Below, in pieces: positions 24,496 through 33,897 of a stretch of 45,443 nucleotides of DNA. Position numbers and translations under genes: made by a program. The notes beneath the pieces are model-generated. The model saw only the letters and a program-made list of their open reading frames with translations. It was not told the origin of the DNA and ran no database searches. Origin of the DNA: an uncultured Verrucomicrobiales bacterium. Lineage in GTDB: Bacteria > Verrucomicrobiota > Verrucomicrobiia > Verrucomicrobiales > Akkermansiaceae. The stretch is taken from NCBI GenBank assembly GCA_937128235.1, contig CAKZMG010000337.1, positions 1 through 45,443 on the forward strand. Direction: 5' to 3'. Every line of letters begins with the position of its first letter. Positions within the stretch are counted from its first letter, which is position 1.

Positions 24496-27400
24496 TTAAA
24501 GTTCATTTTCGTTCATCCAACGGAATCTGATGATGTTGAATTTTCTTCCCCATTCGTCATCTTTGATGGGGTTGATTCCAGAGGAGTCTGGTTGAATAGG
24601 TTGTGTGCTACGTTGAACAATTACTTCGCAGTAAGCTTTGGCTAGGATTTTACCGCTACTATCTTTAGCGCATCCATAGGCTCTTATTTTGAATGTATCT
24701 GATCTAGCAAAAAGCGATGGGCTGAGTGTCTGGAGAATGTCTGCTTGCATGAGGTATCCAGGAGCTCCAGCTGCACTGTGTTTGGCTTTGAGTGTTTGAT
24801 CAAGTGTGCCACGAATCTGACCACCAGTGTTGATCTTTGTTTGATCAATGGCGTAGTCATTGAAGTTGTCATTTAATCCAGCGTTTTCGATGGCTTGCTG
24901 GAGTACTCCATATCGGACTCTAGGGTCATCGGAGAGTCTTCTGTTCACAAAATCACTAACAGAAACAAATGGACCACGCAGTTTGACTTGCTTTACGATT
25001 TCGCGTGCGAGTGTGTCAAGCTGCTCATCAGTAAGTGATCGGAAACCATTCCAAGTATCATCATCATCTGAGGCAGAGCTATTTGCTTTTTCTTTTGCTG
25101 TTAGAATTCTCGCGAAAGGAGTTTCGCCAGAGTTTTCTGTTCCCGCTATCTTACGCCCTCTATTAGATGCAAGTAGAGCCTTCCAAGCAATGACGCTAGT
25201 TGAGTTAACGTTGAACCCGCCATCTTTAGCGAGGCTGTAGGCTGCTTTGTGGAAGTCTATGAGTGATTCTTTTAGTTGATTTTTATTTCCTGCATTAAGT
25301 AATGTAAGATGCTCATTCGAAATGTGGGTGCTGTTATTGTCAGCGGCTTGATTTTTCTCAGTTTCTTTGGCTCCTGAGAGGAAATAGCGATCCCATATTC
25401 CGTAGTTTATCTCATAGCTGCAGTCATACATGAGCTGATCGATCTCAGTGCTTTTAGATCTCGGGTCACGTTGGATCCAGCGTTGGAAAAGTGCTTGAAT
25501 GTAGCTATTTTGTAAGTTTTGTGTCCATCCTCCACGGGCAGTATATTTATGTGAACTTTGTTTTAGTTGAGCACGAGGATCTGGGAATGAATTGCCAATA
25601 ACGTAAGTAGGATGCCAACCAAATGCCGAGATTGGGGTGTGCTGAAATTTAGCAATGGATATTAGAGGAACATCTTCTTTAGGAAGTTCAAAGAGGATGT
25701 ATCTCTCCGCAGCCCAGTCTTGAGGAGCCGCAAAGGGATTGCCTCCAAACTTACCTCCATCTAGCGGGATAGGTTCCATGTTATCCCAGCCTACATCGAC
25801 ATTCCACATGTCGCGGGTGTAGTTTCCAAACAGTTCTGGTTCAGTCCAAGTGAGTAAGGAGTGAGGGGTGCGCATGTGTAGCTGAGCACGGATATTTCCG
25901 TTTGCTATGTGTGAGACTTGGAGATTTCTTGATGGACTAGCCAGTGCTTTGTTTGAGCCATGCTCATCGAACCATCTTAAGCGGTACCCTTCGCGTGTTT
26001 TGTAGTTTGGTTTGGCGTTGTAGCCTGTCGCTGTCGGTTCAATGGGAGGCTCAACAGCGCTGTTCCATCTTCCGTGTGCGTTTCCATAAGCTCCAGCTTT
26101 GTAACTAGCTTGAACTACTTGCAGAGCATTAAAGCTTTCTCTCATATTACTGTAACTAGCACCAGCATTGTATGAATTGTTAGGGTATCCAAGAAGGATC
26201 GTCATGTAGTCTTGAGAGGAACTTGAATTAAACTTGAACTGCCTAGGTGAAGAGTCAAATGTGCTTAGCGCGCCATCACTATATACCGCGTTATCTAGGT
26301 AGAAGTTATCAGTTCCAGGGCTTTTGGTGGCAGTTAAAACATTACGCGTTGGTTGAGCTACATTAAATGGAGTGGAGTTCCCAGCAGCAGGGCTAAAAAC
26401 GAGGCATTCTCCAGGTTCTAAATCCACTGGTGCTAGACTGAATATAAGGCAACCTTTACGGGCATCGCCCGTGGGCGTGAGAACAGTATCGAATTTAGGC
26501 AGGTGAAAGGTGCAATCTTTTGTAGTGGCGTCAGCCATCCTGATGGTCATATTTTGGTCGCCTATCATTCTGTTATGCACCAGGTAAGGAGCCGCTTTTA
26601 TTGTTACGTTGTAGGGATTCCAGAGCACTACTCTAGGATAAATATGAAGTCGAAGCACGCGTTTGCCGCCAGATATTCTACTTGTAAGGTTAGTGTAAAT
26701 TGAGCTTTCCACTAAGATAGGACGGATTTCAACTTTGCTCTGATCGTCAAGAGCAGCTTGTTGTTTTAGTACTCTATCATCATCATATTCTTGGAATCTG
26801 TTAGCAATTTGGATTGGGATGCTTGAGCTAGAAGATCCTGAGTGTTGTTTAGCATAATCTGTCCATGATTTTAACAGGCCCCAGCGAGGAGATTGTAGTT
26901 TGTGCTTGGATTCACTATTCCAGTTTTTTCCGTAATAAGTTGCCTCTTCTTCATTTCTAAAACCCGCCATACGGTCACTAGTTTTAAGACCAAATGATAG
27001 TATTTTAGAGCTTTCTGTTAGATTAGGCTGGTCACCTTTTTCTAAGAAGACACTGAGATCTTGTTTCAAATTTCCACGTAGCGTGTCAGCTAATATGGAC
27101 TGGCTATCTGACGATACATCATAGAGGTAGCGGTCAAAGTTAGCGGAGTTTCCGTCCACGAGATCTAACATATCTAAGGATATAGCCTTAGGTTTGTCTT
27201 GTTCTACGAAATCTAGGCTAGTTTCGATCAGCGCCTCAGTGGGTCTCGTCAGACCATTGAGAGCTAGTTGATCATTAGTTACTTCCTTTAAGTTGAGTCT
27301 TATTTTTTGATTCTCATCACTGACCCAGTAGGCATAGCCTCCATCTGGTAGAGTTACTTCAGGAACGAAAACGGGTTTTCTTGTGCCATTCATCGTTGAG

Positions 27401-27948
27401 GTGAGTTGAACTGCGTTTAAACTGGAGTCAAAATCAATGGGGGAAAGATTTTCTCTGCCGCTGCCGCTAACAAGCCATTGTGAGACTCTACTTTTTTTCC
27501 AGTCTGTTGAATCCCATGCGAGATTAGTTCTTCTATCGAATAATCCACCTAAAAGATCATCACGATAGATCATTTCCTGATCATCTATTCGTGTGTCTGA
27601 GGCTCCTGCCCATTGAGGTTGGTTCACGTTATCTATTTCTAATGTATCGATATTGGAGTCGAGTATACTAGCGTTAATGCTCACTCTCTGATCTGGTCCC
27701 ATTGTTTCTTGGAGCTGAGCAATGGCTGTCATCAGAGCAATTCTAGCGTTTGCTTGTGCAGCCACATATGGGTTAGTGAATTTACTAGTACGCGTGGTAA
27801 TGGCAGAAAAACTAAGCATCGAAAATGCGATCATGGTGAGCAAAGTCATGATCATTATTGAGCTAATTAGCGCGAAGCCTTTATCACGTAGATGAATAAT
27901 TCTTGTTTTCCCATCGGGGAAAGGCTGATGTTTGATTTGGTGCTTCAT
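24496..27948 (-). CDS. Verru_Chthon cassette protein A-like (pseudopilin-type)
   Basis: A 1150-residue surface or envelope protein. After a short basic leader it has a type III (prepilin) signal, with cleavage expected at G24|F25 (DKGFALISSIMIMTLL...), followed by one long hydrophobic helix. The pilin Glu at +5 is Ser, as in PilX/GspK-like minor pilins. The large C-terminal region is rich in Asn, Ser, Trp and Tyr, and matches my memory of cassette protein A, which normally sits with small pseudopilin genes B, C and D. Those are absent here. The frame continues upstream to a TTG at 27978, but the ATG at 27948 gives the natural leader. The gene is divergent from a hybrid regulator. Confidence 0.7.
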   Translation of the reverse strand: MKHQIKHQPFPDGKTRIIHLRDKGFALISSIMIMTLLTMIAFSMLSFSAITTRTSKFTNPYVAAQANARIALMTAIAQLQETMGPDQRVSINASILDSNIDTLEIDNVNQPQWAGASDTRIDDQEMIYRDDLLGGLFDRRTNLAWDSTDWKKSRVSQWLVSGSGRENLSPIDFDSSLNAVQLTSTMNGTRKPVFVPEVTLPDGGYAYWVSDENQKIRLNLKEVTNDQLALNGLTRPTEALIETSLDFVEQDKPKAISLDMLDLVDGNSANFDRYLYDVSSDSQSILADTLRGNLKQDLSVFLEKGDQPNLTESSKILSFGLKTSDRMAGFRNEEEATYYGKNWNSESKHKLQSPRWGLLKSWTDYAKQHSGSSSSSIPIQIANRFQEYDDDRVLKQQAALDDQSKVEIRPILVESSIYTNLTSRISGGKRVLRLHIYPRVVLWNPYNVTIKAAPYLVHNRMIGDQNMTIRMADATTKDCTFHLPKFDTVLTPTGDARKGCLIFSLAPVDLEPGECLVFSPAAGNSTPFNVAQPTRNVLTATKSPGTDNFYLDNAVYSDGALSTFDSSPRQFKFNSSSSQDYMTILLGYPNNSYNAGASYSNMRESFNALQVVQASYKAGAYGNAHGRWNSAVEPPIEPTATGYNAKPNYKTREGYRLRWFDEHGSNKALASPSRNLQVSHIANGNIRAQLHMRTPHSLLTWTEPELFGNYTRDMWNVDVGWDNMEPIPLDGGKFGGNPFAAPQDWAAERYILFELPKEDVPLISIAKFQHTPISAFGWHPTYVIGNSFPDPRAQLKQSSHKYTARGGWTQNLQNSYIQALFQRWIQRDPRSKSTEIDQLMYDCSYEINYGIWDRYFLSGAKETEKNQAADNNSTHISNEHLTLLNAGNKNQLKESLIDFHKAAYSLAKDGGFNVNSTSVIAWKALLASNRGRKIAGTENSGETPFARILTAKEKANSSASDDDDTWNGFRSLTDEQLDTLAREIVKQVKLRGPFVSVSDFVNRRLSDDPRVRYGVLQQAIENAGLNDNFNDYAIDQTKINTGGQIRGTLDQTLKAKHSAAGAPGYLMQADILQTLSPSLFARSDTFKIRAYGCAKDSSGKILAKAYCEVIVQRSTQPIQPDSSGINPIKDDEWGRKFNIIRFRWMNENEL

Positions 27949-27959
27949 AAAATACAGGT

Positions 27960-27973
27960 TTTGTATATACAAA
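27960..27973. promoter_or_regulatory. 14-bp palindrome before the Verru_Chthon A gene
   Basis: TTTGTATATACAAA is a perfect palindrome 12-25 bases upstream of the cassette gene ATG, in the region shared with the divergent regulator gene. It is a candidate operator, possibly overlapping the promoter or leader of the cassette gene. Confidence 0.4.
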
Positions 27974-28008
27974 TACAATACTAACGCACTGGAGCCTCAA
28001 CAACTTCA

Positions 28009-28051
28009 AAGGTCTAGCGAATTAGTCAAATGATATGTAGATATAGACCTT
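28009..28051. promoter_or_regulatory. paired inverted half-sites in the divergent region
   Basis: AAGGTCTA (28009-28016) and TAGACCTT (28044-28051) form a perfect 8-bp inverted repeat 35 bases apart centre to centre. They lie 61-95 bases upstream of the cassette ATG and 54-96 bases upstream of the regulator ATG. The position suits autoregulation or activation by the adjacent regulator. The spacing is too wide for a terminator. Confidence 0.4.
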
Positions 28052-28104
28052 GTAAGCGATTTTCTTTGCAAAAGCAGTAGTTAGAACTGTAGAAAACGTC
28101 AAAC

Positions 28105-29277
28105 ATGCAAGAAGCGTCATCAGATATGATTAAAAAAATAGGAATCAGAATCCCTAGTTGGTATCCAGGTAGGAATGCGATCATCCGAGGAATTCTTTAT
28201 TTTCTGCGTAAAAATGAAGTTTCTTGGCAGCTTGAGATACCTCGTAAATCTGATGGTGAATTACCTGAACTCAAAATCGATGATAGCTGGGAAGGGGATG
28301 GAATAATCAGTTTTCGCTATACAGAAGATGAGATAAAATCTTTTCAAGAACGAGGCATTAACTTGGTGAATATAAGTTCAGTGCTGGCTCCAAATGTTAC
28401 CACCATTAAGCCTGATAATGTCCAAGCTGGAGAAGTGGCAGCCAGACATCTGTCTGACCTTGGTTTGAAACGCGTGATTTTTATTGGCAGGAGTAACCGT
28501 GATTATTCAAGTGACCGATGGACAGGGCTCAAGGGTGAGTGTGATAAGAAAGGGATAGAGCATGCTTTGTATGAGTTTGATGTGAATGCATTGCCCCAGC
28601 ATGAGAGGGCTGCGTTTCTAAAAGAAAAACTTTCAGGAATGTTACCAGAACTGGAATATCCGATAGGCGTTTTAGCATCAGATGATCTTATGGCCGGTAA
28701 TGTTATCAGTATTTGTAAGCAGTTAGAAATCGAAATTCCTAAACAGGTTGCGATAGTTGGTTTCGGGAACAATCCGCTCTTCTGTCTGACTCACCTACCT
28801 TCTCTCACGAGCGTGGATATTCCCAGCACAAGTATTGGCTATAAGGCGGCAGAAGCGATGAATGCACTCATTAATGGTAAAACTTATCCGGCAATGACTG
28901 AGATACCTGTGGAGCAGTTTAAAATGCGCACCTCTACGAACACCCTAGCTTATCACGACCCTAGGACAAAGGCGGCTATCGAATACATTCGGGCAGAAGC
29001 ACCTAGGAGGTTGCTCAAAGTTCAAGATGTCTGTAAGGCGGCTAATCTGAGCCAAAGCTCATTAAAGGTAATTATGGCTAAGACACTGGGGCGTTCACCT
29101 AAGAAGGAGATTGATATAGTTCGTGCAAATACGTTCCGTGAATATCTTATCAATACCGATAAAAGTATCGGGGAGATAGCTTATGCGATGGGCTTCACTG
29201 CGAGTGAGGATGCCTCGCGGTTTTTCCGCAAGATGATGCAAATGACTCCTACGGAATACAGAAAGCAGCATAAGTAG
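28105..29277 (+). CDS. hybrid transcriptional regulator: LacI-type sensor plus AraC-type DNA-binding domain
   Basis: A 390-residue XylR-like regulator. Residues about 10-275 form a LacI/periplasmic-binding sensor (VAIVGFGNNPLFCLTHLPSLTSVDIP near 220-245 is the classical LacI-sensor end). Residues about 285-390 hold two helix-turn-helix motifs of the AraC family (VQDVCKAANLSQSSLKVIM and IGEIAYAMGFTASEDASRFF, ending PTEYRKQH). The ligand is probably a sugar or sugar-derived signal. It is divergent from the Verru_Chthon A gene across 156 bases that contain a palindrome and paired half-sites. Such regulators are commonly found beside Verru_Chthon cassettes. A second ATG at codon 8 (28126) could be the true start. 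Confidence 0.88.
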   Translation: MQEASSDMIKKIGIRIPSWYPGRNAIIRGILYFLRKNEVSWQLEIPRKSDGELPELKIDDSWEGDGIISFRYTEDEIKSFQERGINLVNISSVLAPNVTTIKPDNVQAGEVAARHLSDLGLKRVIFIGRSNRDYSSDRWTGLKGECDKKGIEHALYEFDVNALPQHERAAFLKEKLSGMLPELEYPIGVLASDDLMAGNVISICKQLEIEIPKQVAIVGFGNNPLFCLTHLPSLTSVDIPSTSIGYKAAEAMNALINGKTYPAMTEIPVEQFKMRTSTNTLAYHDPRTKAAIEYIRAEAPRRLLKVQDVCKAANLSQSSLKVIMAKTLGRSPKKEIDIVRANTFREYLINTDKSIGEIAYAMGFTASEDASRFFRKMMQMTPTEYRKQHK

Positions 29278-29327
29278 TATTTTTTGTGATTTGATTCATA
29301 GAAAAAATGATCTAACACTAGTCGCTC

Positions 29328-30938
29328 GTGCAGAAATCTAATCACTTATCATTTTCTATTTTATTCATTGGCATACTCATCTTGAGTTGCGTATTGGCGA
29401 GTATTTCATCCACAGGTGATTCTGCTCTTGTACGTGCAATCTGGCCAGCAATGGTTGCGTTACTCATTACCCTGATTGCGCATCAGGCTACTCTCGGGTT
29501 GTTTTTTGGTTCTCTCACTGGGGTAATTTTTCTAACAAATGGGAATATTTTTCACGCGGTGGTCCATCTAACAGAAAAACATTTCTTTCCTGCTTTCTCA
29601 GGAACGTGGCATATTGGTGCGATACTTTTTACGCTGATCCTAGGAGCTTTCGCTCTGGTTATAGAGAAGTCTGGCGGGTTTGAAACTCTGGCAAATAAAC
29701 TGTTAGGTAAAAAACAAAGTGATCCTCAGCGTAGTTTAGAGGCGACAACTGCAGGGCTAGGATTGCTCTGTTTTTTCGATGGCTTGGCAAATTCTCTTCT
29801 CCTTGGGAGAATTTCTAAACCACTCGCAGACAAACTCAGCGTGCCAAGAGCAAGGCTCGCCTACATCGTGGATTCTACTTCTAGTTCGGTGGCGTGTATC
29901 GCATTTATTTCCACTTGGATAGCCACTCAGCTGTCACTCATAGAGCAGGCTATCCAGCCATATACGCAAGTGACGGACAGCGCGTATCAACTGTTTTTTA
30001 AATCAATACCTAACAATTTCTACTGCCTGTTCACGCTCATTTTTCTCGCATTAGTTATTTTCAGAAAATGGAATATAGGCCCGATGAAACGTGCTAAGGC
30101 TACTCATCCCGTAGGCGCACCGAGAGATAAAAAACTTACCTCTAGTGATTCCAGCAGCCCTATAAAAGTAGCATTATCTCCCATCTTCATTCTTTCAGTA
30201 GCCATACTCACGCTCTTTTATACTTGGGAAACTGCCACACTATTTCCGATTACTAGCACTAAGTTAAAGGACGCATTTAGTGGCGATGCAGGTCCCTATG
30301 CGCTCACCATCGGAGCACTCATTGGGCTTTTTGCAGCCTGCGCATTTTTCCCTAAAGGAAAGCGTGCAGAGCTTCCTGAGACTGTGAAATCTGGCGTCTC
30401 ATCCATGCTCCAGCCCGTGCTTCTTCTCATCCTAGCCTGGACATTTGGCAGCGTGATCAGTGAGCTGGGCACGGGAAAATGGGTAGCCTCCGCGCTCGGT
30501 ACACATTTCCCCGTGCACTATCTGCCGGCTGCCATTTTTGTGACAGGAGCAGCGATGTCTCTTGTCACTGGTTCGTCATGGGGGACGATGGCACTGCTCA
30601 TGCCGATCGCTATACCTGCCTACCTGGATCTAGCAGGAAATGAAATAGGCTTGCTTCCGGCAGCCATATCAGCCGTCTTCAGTGGAGCGGTGTTTGGCGA
30701 TCACTGCTCACCATTTTCAGACACCACCATCGTCGCCGCATTCGCCTGTGGAGTCACGCCTCAAGAGCATGTCATAACCCAACTTCCCTATGCCCTGATC
30801 GCAGCTGGCACGGCACTCATTCTAGGCTTCATGACCATAGCACACGGCTTATCACCAATTTTAGCTGTTGTGGCTGGTGCGGTGTTCTTGGCGGTTTTGA
30901 CGTTTACAGCTTCACGTCACTTCACCTCCACGCGGTAG
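29328..30938 (+). CDS. Na+/H+ antiporter, NhaC family
   Basis: A 536-residue inner-membrane antiporter with about 12-13 hydrophobic helices. The C-terminal blocks VTGSSWGTMALLMPIAIPAY and SGAVFGDHCSPFSDTTIVAA, the latter with the Asp and Ser residues of the ion path, are the clearest NhaC markers. It exchanges sodium for protons or related cations or solutes, which fits a saline habitat. The gene starts with GTG at 29328, 50 bases after the regulator, and no ATG gives a better start. Its last 22 bases overlap the convergent cupin gene. It may share transcription with the regulator, but no functional link is evident. Confidence 0.88.
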   Translation: MQKSNHLSFSILFIGILILSCVLASISSTGDSALVRAIWPAMVALLITLIAHQATLGLFFGSLTGVIFLTNGNIFHAVVHLTEKHFFPAFSGTWHIGAILFTLILGAFALVIEKSGGFETLANKLLGKKQSDPQRSLEATTAGLGLLCFFDGLANSLLLGRISKPLADKLSVPRARLAYIVDSTSSSVACIAFISTWIATQLSLIEQAIQPYTQVTDSAYQLFFKSIPNNFYCLFTLIFLALVIFRKWNIGPMKRAKATHPVGAPRDKKLTSSDSSSPIKVALSPIFILSVAILTLFYTWETATLFPITSTKLKDAFSGDAGPYALTIGALIGLFAACAFFPKGKRAELPETVKSGVSSMLQPVLLLILAWTFGSVISELGTGKWVASALGTHFPVHYLPAAIFVTGAAMSLVTGSSWGTMALLMPIAIPAYLDLAGNEIGLLPAAISAVFSGAVFGDHCSPFSDTTIVAAFACGVTPQEHVITQLPYALIAAGTALILGFMTIAHGLSPILAVVAGAVFLAVLTFTASRHFTSTR

Positions 30939-31285
30939 AGGTGCATGGTTTTTTTGCCGGTATTTTCTATGCTGTAGTGCGGGCGGTTAGCGGGTGTCCA
31001 GTAGGCACCTTTTGGGGGCGCGCCTTGGCTCACTATTTTCCCTGTGGCGTCTCTGACTATGCTCTCAGATGTTTGATGAACAATGATGACTGCGGGTAAG
31101 TCATGATTGTGTAGCGGGACCTTGCCGCCTGGAGGGAGAATGACCTCCATCACACGAGCGCGCTGGTTTTCCAAGATAGGTTTGTGCCCATCTGGGACGG
31201 GTTTGAGCGCGTGGTGGTTTGGGTGATGGTGTGAGCAAGAATTTAGAAAAATGCCAGCTGAGACACTGATGATGGCGAGGCGCAT
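30917..31285 (-). CDS. small cupin-fold lipoprotein
   Basis: A 122-residue protein with a lipoprotein signal (lipobox LNSC, C17) followed by a His-rich stretch (HHHPNHH, about 19-25) that could bind metal. The body resembles a small cupin: the strand PLHNHDLPAVIIV (H59, H61) supplies the usual His-x-His, and YWTPANRPHYSIENTG is the second cupin block. No enzyme activity can be assigned; envelope metal handling or a sensor role are guesses. Its 3' end overlaps the antiporter gene by 22 bases in convergent arrangement. Twelve bases upstream lies the end of another small lipoprotein gene on the same strand. Confidence 0.65.
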   Translation of the reverse strand: MRLAIISVSAGIFLNSCSHHHPNHHALKPVPDGHKPILENQRARVMEVILPPGGKVPLHNHDLPAVIIVHQTSESIVRDATGKIVSQGAPPKGAYWTPANRPHYSIENTGKKTMHLYRVEVK

Positions 31286-31296
31286 GATCTAACTTA

Positions 31297-31434
31297 CTAG
31301 CAGACAATCATCGGTCCAGTAGTGGTATTGTGCACTGGTGGGATGACGTTATCATTTCCAGATGGCATGGTCTGGCAGGATGAAAATGAGATGGCTATGA
31401 TTGTTGCGATGCTGAGTTTGATTAGTGTTTTCAT
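31297..31434 (-). CDS. 45-residue lipoprotein
   Basis: A short frame that is nonetheless convincing: MKTLIKLSIATIIAISFSSC is a textbook lipoprotein signal (lipobox FSSC, Cys at residue 20), followed by 25 residues (QTMPSGNDNVIPP..., ending in Cys) and a TAG stop. It starts at ATG, lies 17 bases downstream of the coiled-coil/TPR gene and 11 bases upstream of the cupin lipoprotein gene, all on the minus strand. The mature peptide is short, with Thr/Pro/Gly-rich character and no recognised domain. It could be an entericidin-like or lineage-specific lipoprotein. Confidence 0.65.
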   Translation of the reverse strand: MKTLIKLSIATIIAISFSSCQTMPSGNDNVIPPVHNTTTGPMIVC

Positions 31435-31451
31435 TTTGATTGTAGTATTTT

Positions 31452-33719
31452 TTATTGGGCTTTATCGATCCCTATCTTTTTCTCGTATTCAAAATTTGGT
31501 GGTAGTCCAGCCCGGAGTGCATTGTTGTAGGCTTCTTGTGCCTTCGTTTTTTCACCTAACATATAGTGGATCTGAGAGAGGTTGAACTGAGCTTCCTTGT
31601 GCTCAGGGTCTATTCTAGTTGCTTTTTTTAGATGTTCTTTTGCTTTGCTATCATCGCCATTCGCGTGCGCGATGAGTCCCAAGTAGATATAAGCATCTAC
31701 ATAGTCTGGGCGGATGTGAATGGCTGCCTCTAGTGACTTCTTCGCCATCACATCATTATTATTTTTGAATCTACAGTAACCTAACATGAAGTGCGTGTAG
31801 GCATTTTTTTCTTTAAGCTGTGAGCCAGATTCAAAAATTTCTTCAGCTTCCATAAACTCGCCTAACTGAGCGCGGACTACTCCTCGGTTAATGAAGAATG
31901 GGTAGTGGTGACCGTGGTCATCATAAGCTTGATCGAAGATGTCTTTTGCTGTTTTCAGATTACCTTTTTCTATACATTTTCTGGCGATAGATTCTAAGGC
32001 TTCGATTTGGTTTTTGGATTTGGTTTTTGCTATCTGTCTGACTTCAGCAGATCGAGTACCACTAGCGATGGTAAATCTATCAGTGTCTTCTTTTTCCTTG
32101 AGCATCTGAGTTTCTCTCGCAGTGAGGGTGACGTTATTATCTGTTAGACTCACGATGGCATCCATGAGAGCTGGGTTTTTAATGTTCGCTTTTTGGTATT
32201 CCTCTACGAGTATCTGCTCAGCTTGCTTCCTGCGCTCTAGCTGAGTGGTGATACGCTTCAGCGCGGTCTTGAGAGTTTTTACCTCTTCTGCTTGGAGTGG
32301 ATTGTTAGCACCTTTAGCGATGCCTTGCTCTATCTGGGCTTTAGTGGCTCTGAGGTTATCTTCGAGTGAGCCGATGCGCCTGATGTAGGCGGTGTTCTCG
32401 TTTTGAAGGTTGATGATTTTTCTTTTCGCAACTGCGAGCTTGGCTTGTGCGTCGAGTATATCGTCCTGAACTGCATTTTGGTTTGCTTGCAGTTGTTTGA
32501 TGGAGTCTTGAGCCTTCCTGAGCTCTTCCCCGAGTCTGAGTGCTTCTTGGATAGTTTTCTTGGTGCGGTCAGTTTGGTCTAGGTCGAGCAGTGCTGAATA
32601 CTTGTCTCTTTCTAGGGTGACAGCGGCAAGGTTTTGAGTGAGTTCTCTGTTGATCTCATCAGTAGTAGCTAGCTGGGTTCGTAGCCCTTCATTTTCGGTA
32701 TTGAGAGCAGCTACTTGGTTATTAAGCGCGGTGATCTGAGCGGCTTGGGCTTTGATCTGCCCTCTGAGTGCTTTCACTACTTTGTGGCTAGCCGCTTTGG
32801 AATTATCTAGCTGCTCGGTCTTCTGCTTGTAGGCACTCTGAGCGAGCTTTAGTTCGTTTACGAGATCATCTCTTTGCTTGGCGAGTTCTTTATGACTATC
32901 GAGTAGTTTCTTGTGATGGGAAACGAAGTTTTCTAGTTCGGTTTCGAGTCGTTGCTTGTCCTGTGCGAGCTTTTCAATGTCTTTTTTGAGGGGAGCAGTG
33001 GCTAGCTTGGCGCGTTCACGTGTGAGTTTATCCAGTGTTTGGATGGTCTTGTTCTGAGCTGCTTTGGATTGCCTCTGAGAGGATCTGAGCTGCTCTTGTA
33101 GTTTATGAATTTGGTCGTTGAGAATTTTAGTCTGGGAATTTTCTGTGCCTATACCTTGAGCAGATTTTCTCACGTGATTCTGGAGTTTGGTTATCTCCTG
33201 ATTGAGTCTGTGTGTTTCTGCTTTGTGCTCGCGGCGTTCTTTGTTGAGCTGAATTTTATATTGCCTTTCTCTGGCGCTGAGATCCGCAACACGCTGTTGC
33301 TGCCTGCCGCTGAGTTTAGGTAAATTAGGACTAGGAATGCCGTTCTCTGAGGTGTTAGACTCGATGTATTTTTTATACTTTTCTCTACTGGCGAGTTGTT
33401 CTTTTTGTGCTAATGGTTCCACACGGGCAATACATTTATTGGTGCTTTCTATCCGAAGATTGACGAGTGTTTTTTTCCACTCCGGGTAGTTGTTGCTGAG
33501 CGTTTTATAATACCGCATAGCCTGGTGGTATTTATTCCAAGCTTCTTTGTATTTTTCATCAGCTTCTAGCTTTTCTGCTTCGTTGAGGGCGGAGTAGCCT
33601 GAGAGAAAGATAGATCCTGGCTTCACCTTATGCCTAGCGGGATTTTGCACTTGTGCATGGCTCTGTGGAGTCAGCGCAAGTGATGTGAATGTAAATAGAA
33701 AGAAGTAAAGTAGCTTCAT
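31452..33719 (-). CDS. secreted long coiled-coil protein with C-terminal TPR repeats
   Basis: A 755-residue exported protein: signal peptide (MKLLYFFLFTFTSLALTPQSHA), an alpha-helical N-terminal repeat region (about 40-105), a very long Glu/Lys/Gln-rich coiled coil (about 130-530) and a C-terminal tandem TPR region (about 570-740: AKDIFDQAYDDHG, EAEEIFESGSQ, AKKSLEAAIHIRPDYVDAYIYLG, AKEHLKKATRIDPEHKEAQFNLS). Such proteins usually act as periplasmic scaffolds that span distance through the coil and bind partners through the TPRs. No catalytic residues are seen. It leads a minus-strand run with two small lipoproteins. Confidence 0.8.
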   Translation of the reverse strand: MKLLYFFLFTFTSLALTPQSHAQVQNPARHKVKPGSIFLSGYSALNEAEKLEADEKYKEAWNKYHQAMRYYKTLSNNYPEWKKTLVNLRIESTNKCIARVEPLAQKEQLASREKYKKYIESNTSENGIPSPNLPKLSGRQQQRVADLSARERQYKIQLNKERREHKAETHRLNQEITKLQNHVRKSAQGIGTENSQTKILNDQIHKLQEQLRSSQRQSKAAQNKTIQTLDKLTRERAKLATAPLKKDIEKLAQDKQRLETELENFVSHHKKLLDSHKELAKQRDDLVNELKLAQSAYKQKTEQLDNSKAASHKVVKALRGQIKAQAAQITALNNQVAALNTENEGLRTQLATTDEINRELTQNLAAVTLERDKYSALLDLDQTDRTKKTIQEALRLGEELRKAQDSIKQLQANQNAVQDDILDAQAKLAVAKRKIINLQNENTAYIRRIGSLEDNLRATKAQIEQGIAKGANNPLQAEEVKTLKTALKRITTQLERRKQAEQILVEEYQKANIKNPALMDAIVSLTDNNVTLTARETQMLKEKEDTDRFTIASGTRSAEVRQIAKTKSKNQIEALESIARKCIEKGNLKTAKDIFDQAYDDHGHHYPFFINRGVVRAQLGEFMEAEEIFESGSQLKEKNAYTHFMLGYCRFKNNNDVMAKKSLEAAIHIRPDYVDAYIYLGLIAHANGDDSKAKEHLKKATRIDPEHKEAQFNLSQIHYMLGEKTKAQEAYNNALRAGLPPNFEYEKKIGIDKAQ

Positions 33720-33823
33720 CGCCAGGGAGACTAGGCAGAATTCGACTCTGGGTGAAGCAGAATTTTCATAAAGAGTTTACATTGCAACCATTTGTAGATT
33801 TCAAACTGAACCAGAACTATACG

Positions 33824-33858
33824 AAAAAGCCTTTACTCGATGACCGAGTAAAGGCTTT
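33824..33858 (-). terminator. strong intrinsic terminator of rpsB-tsf
   Basis: A perfect 14-bp stem (33826-33839 with 33845-33858) closes a five-base loop. On the minus strand the stem runs directly into five T residues (33828-33824). It starts about 40 bases after the tsf stop codon. Confidence 0.9.
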
Positions 33859-33897
33859 GAAATGTGTTTCTCTTAGGTTCTAAATTAGATGCCTAAA

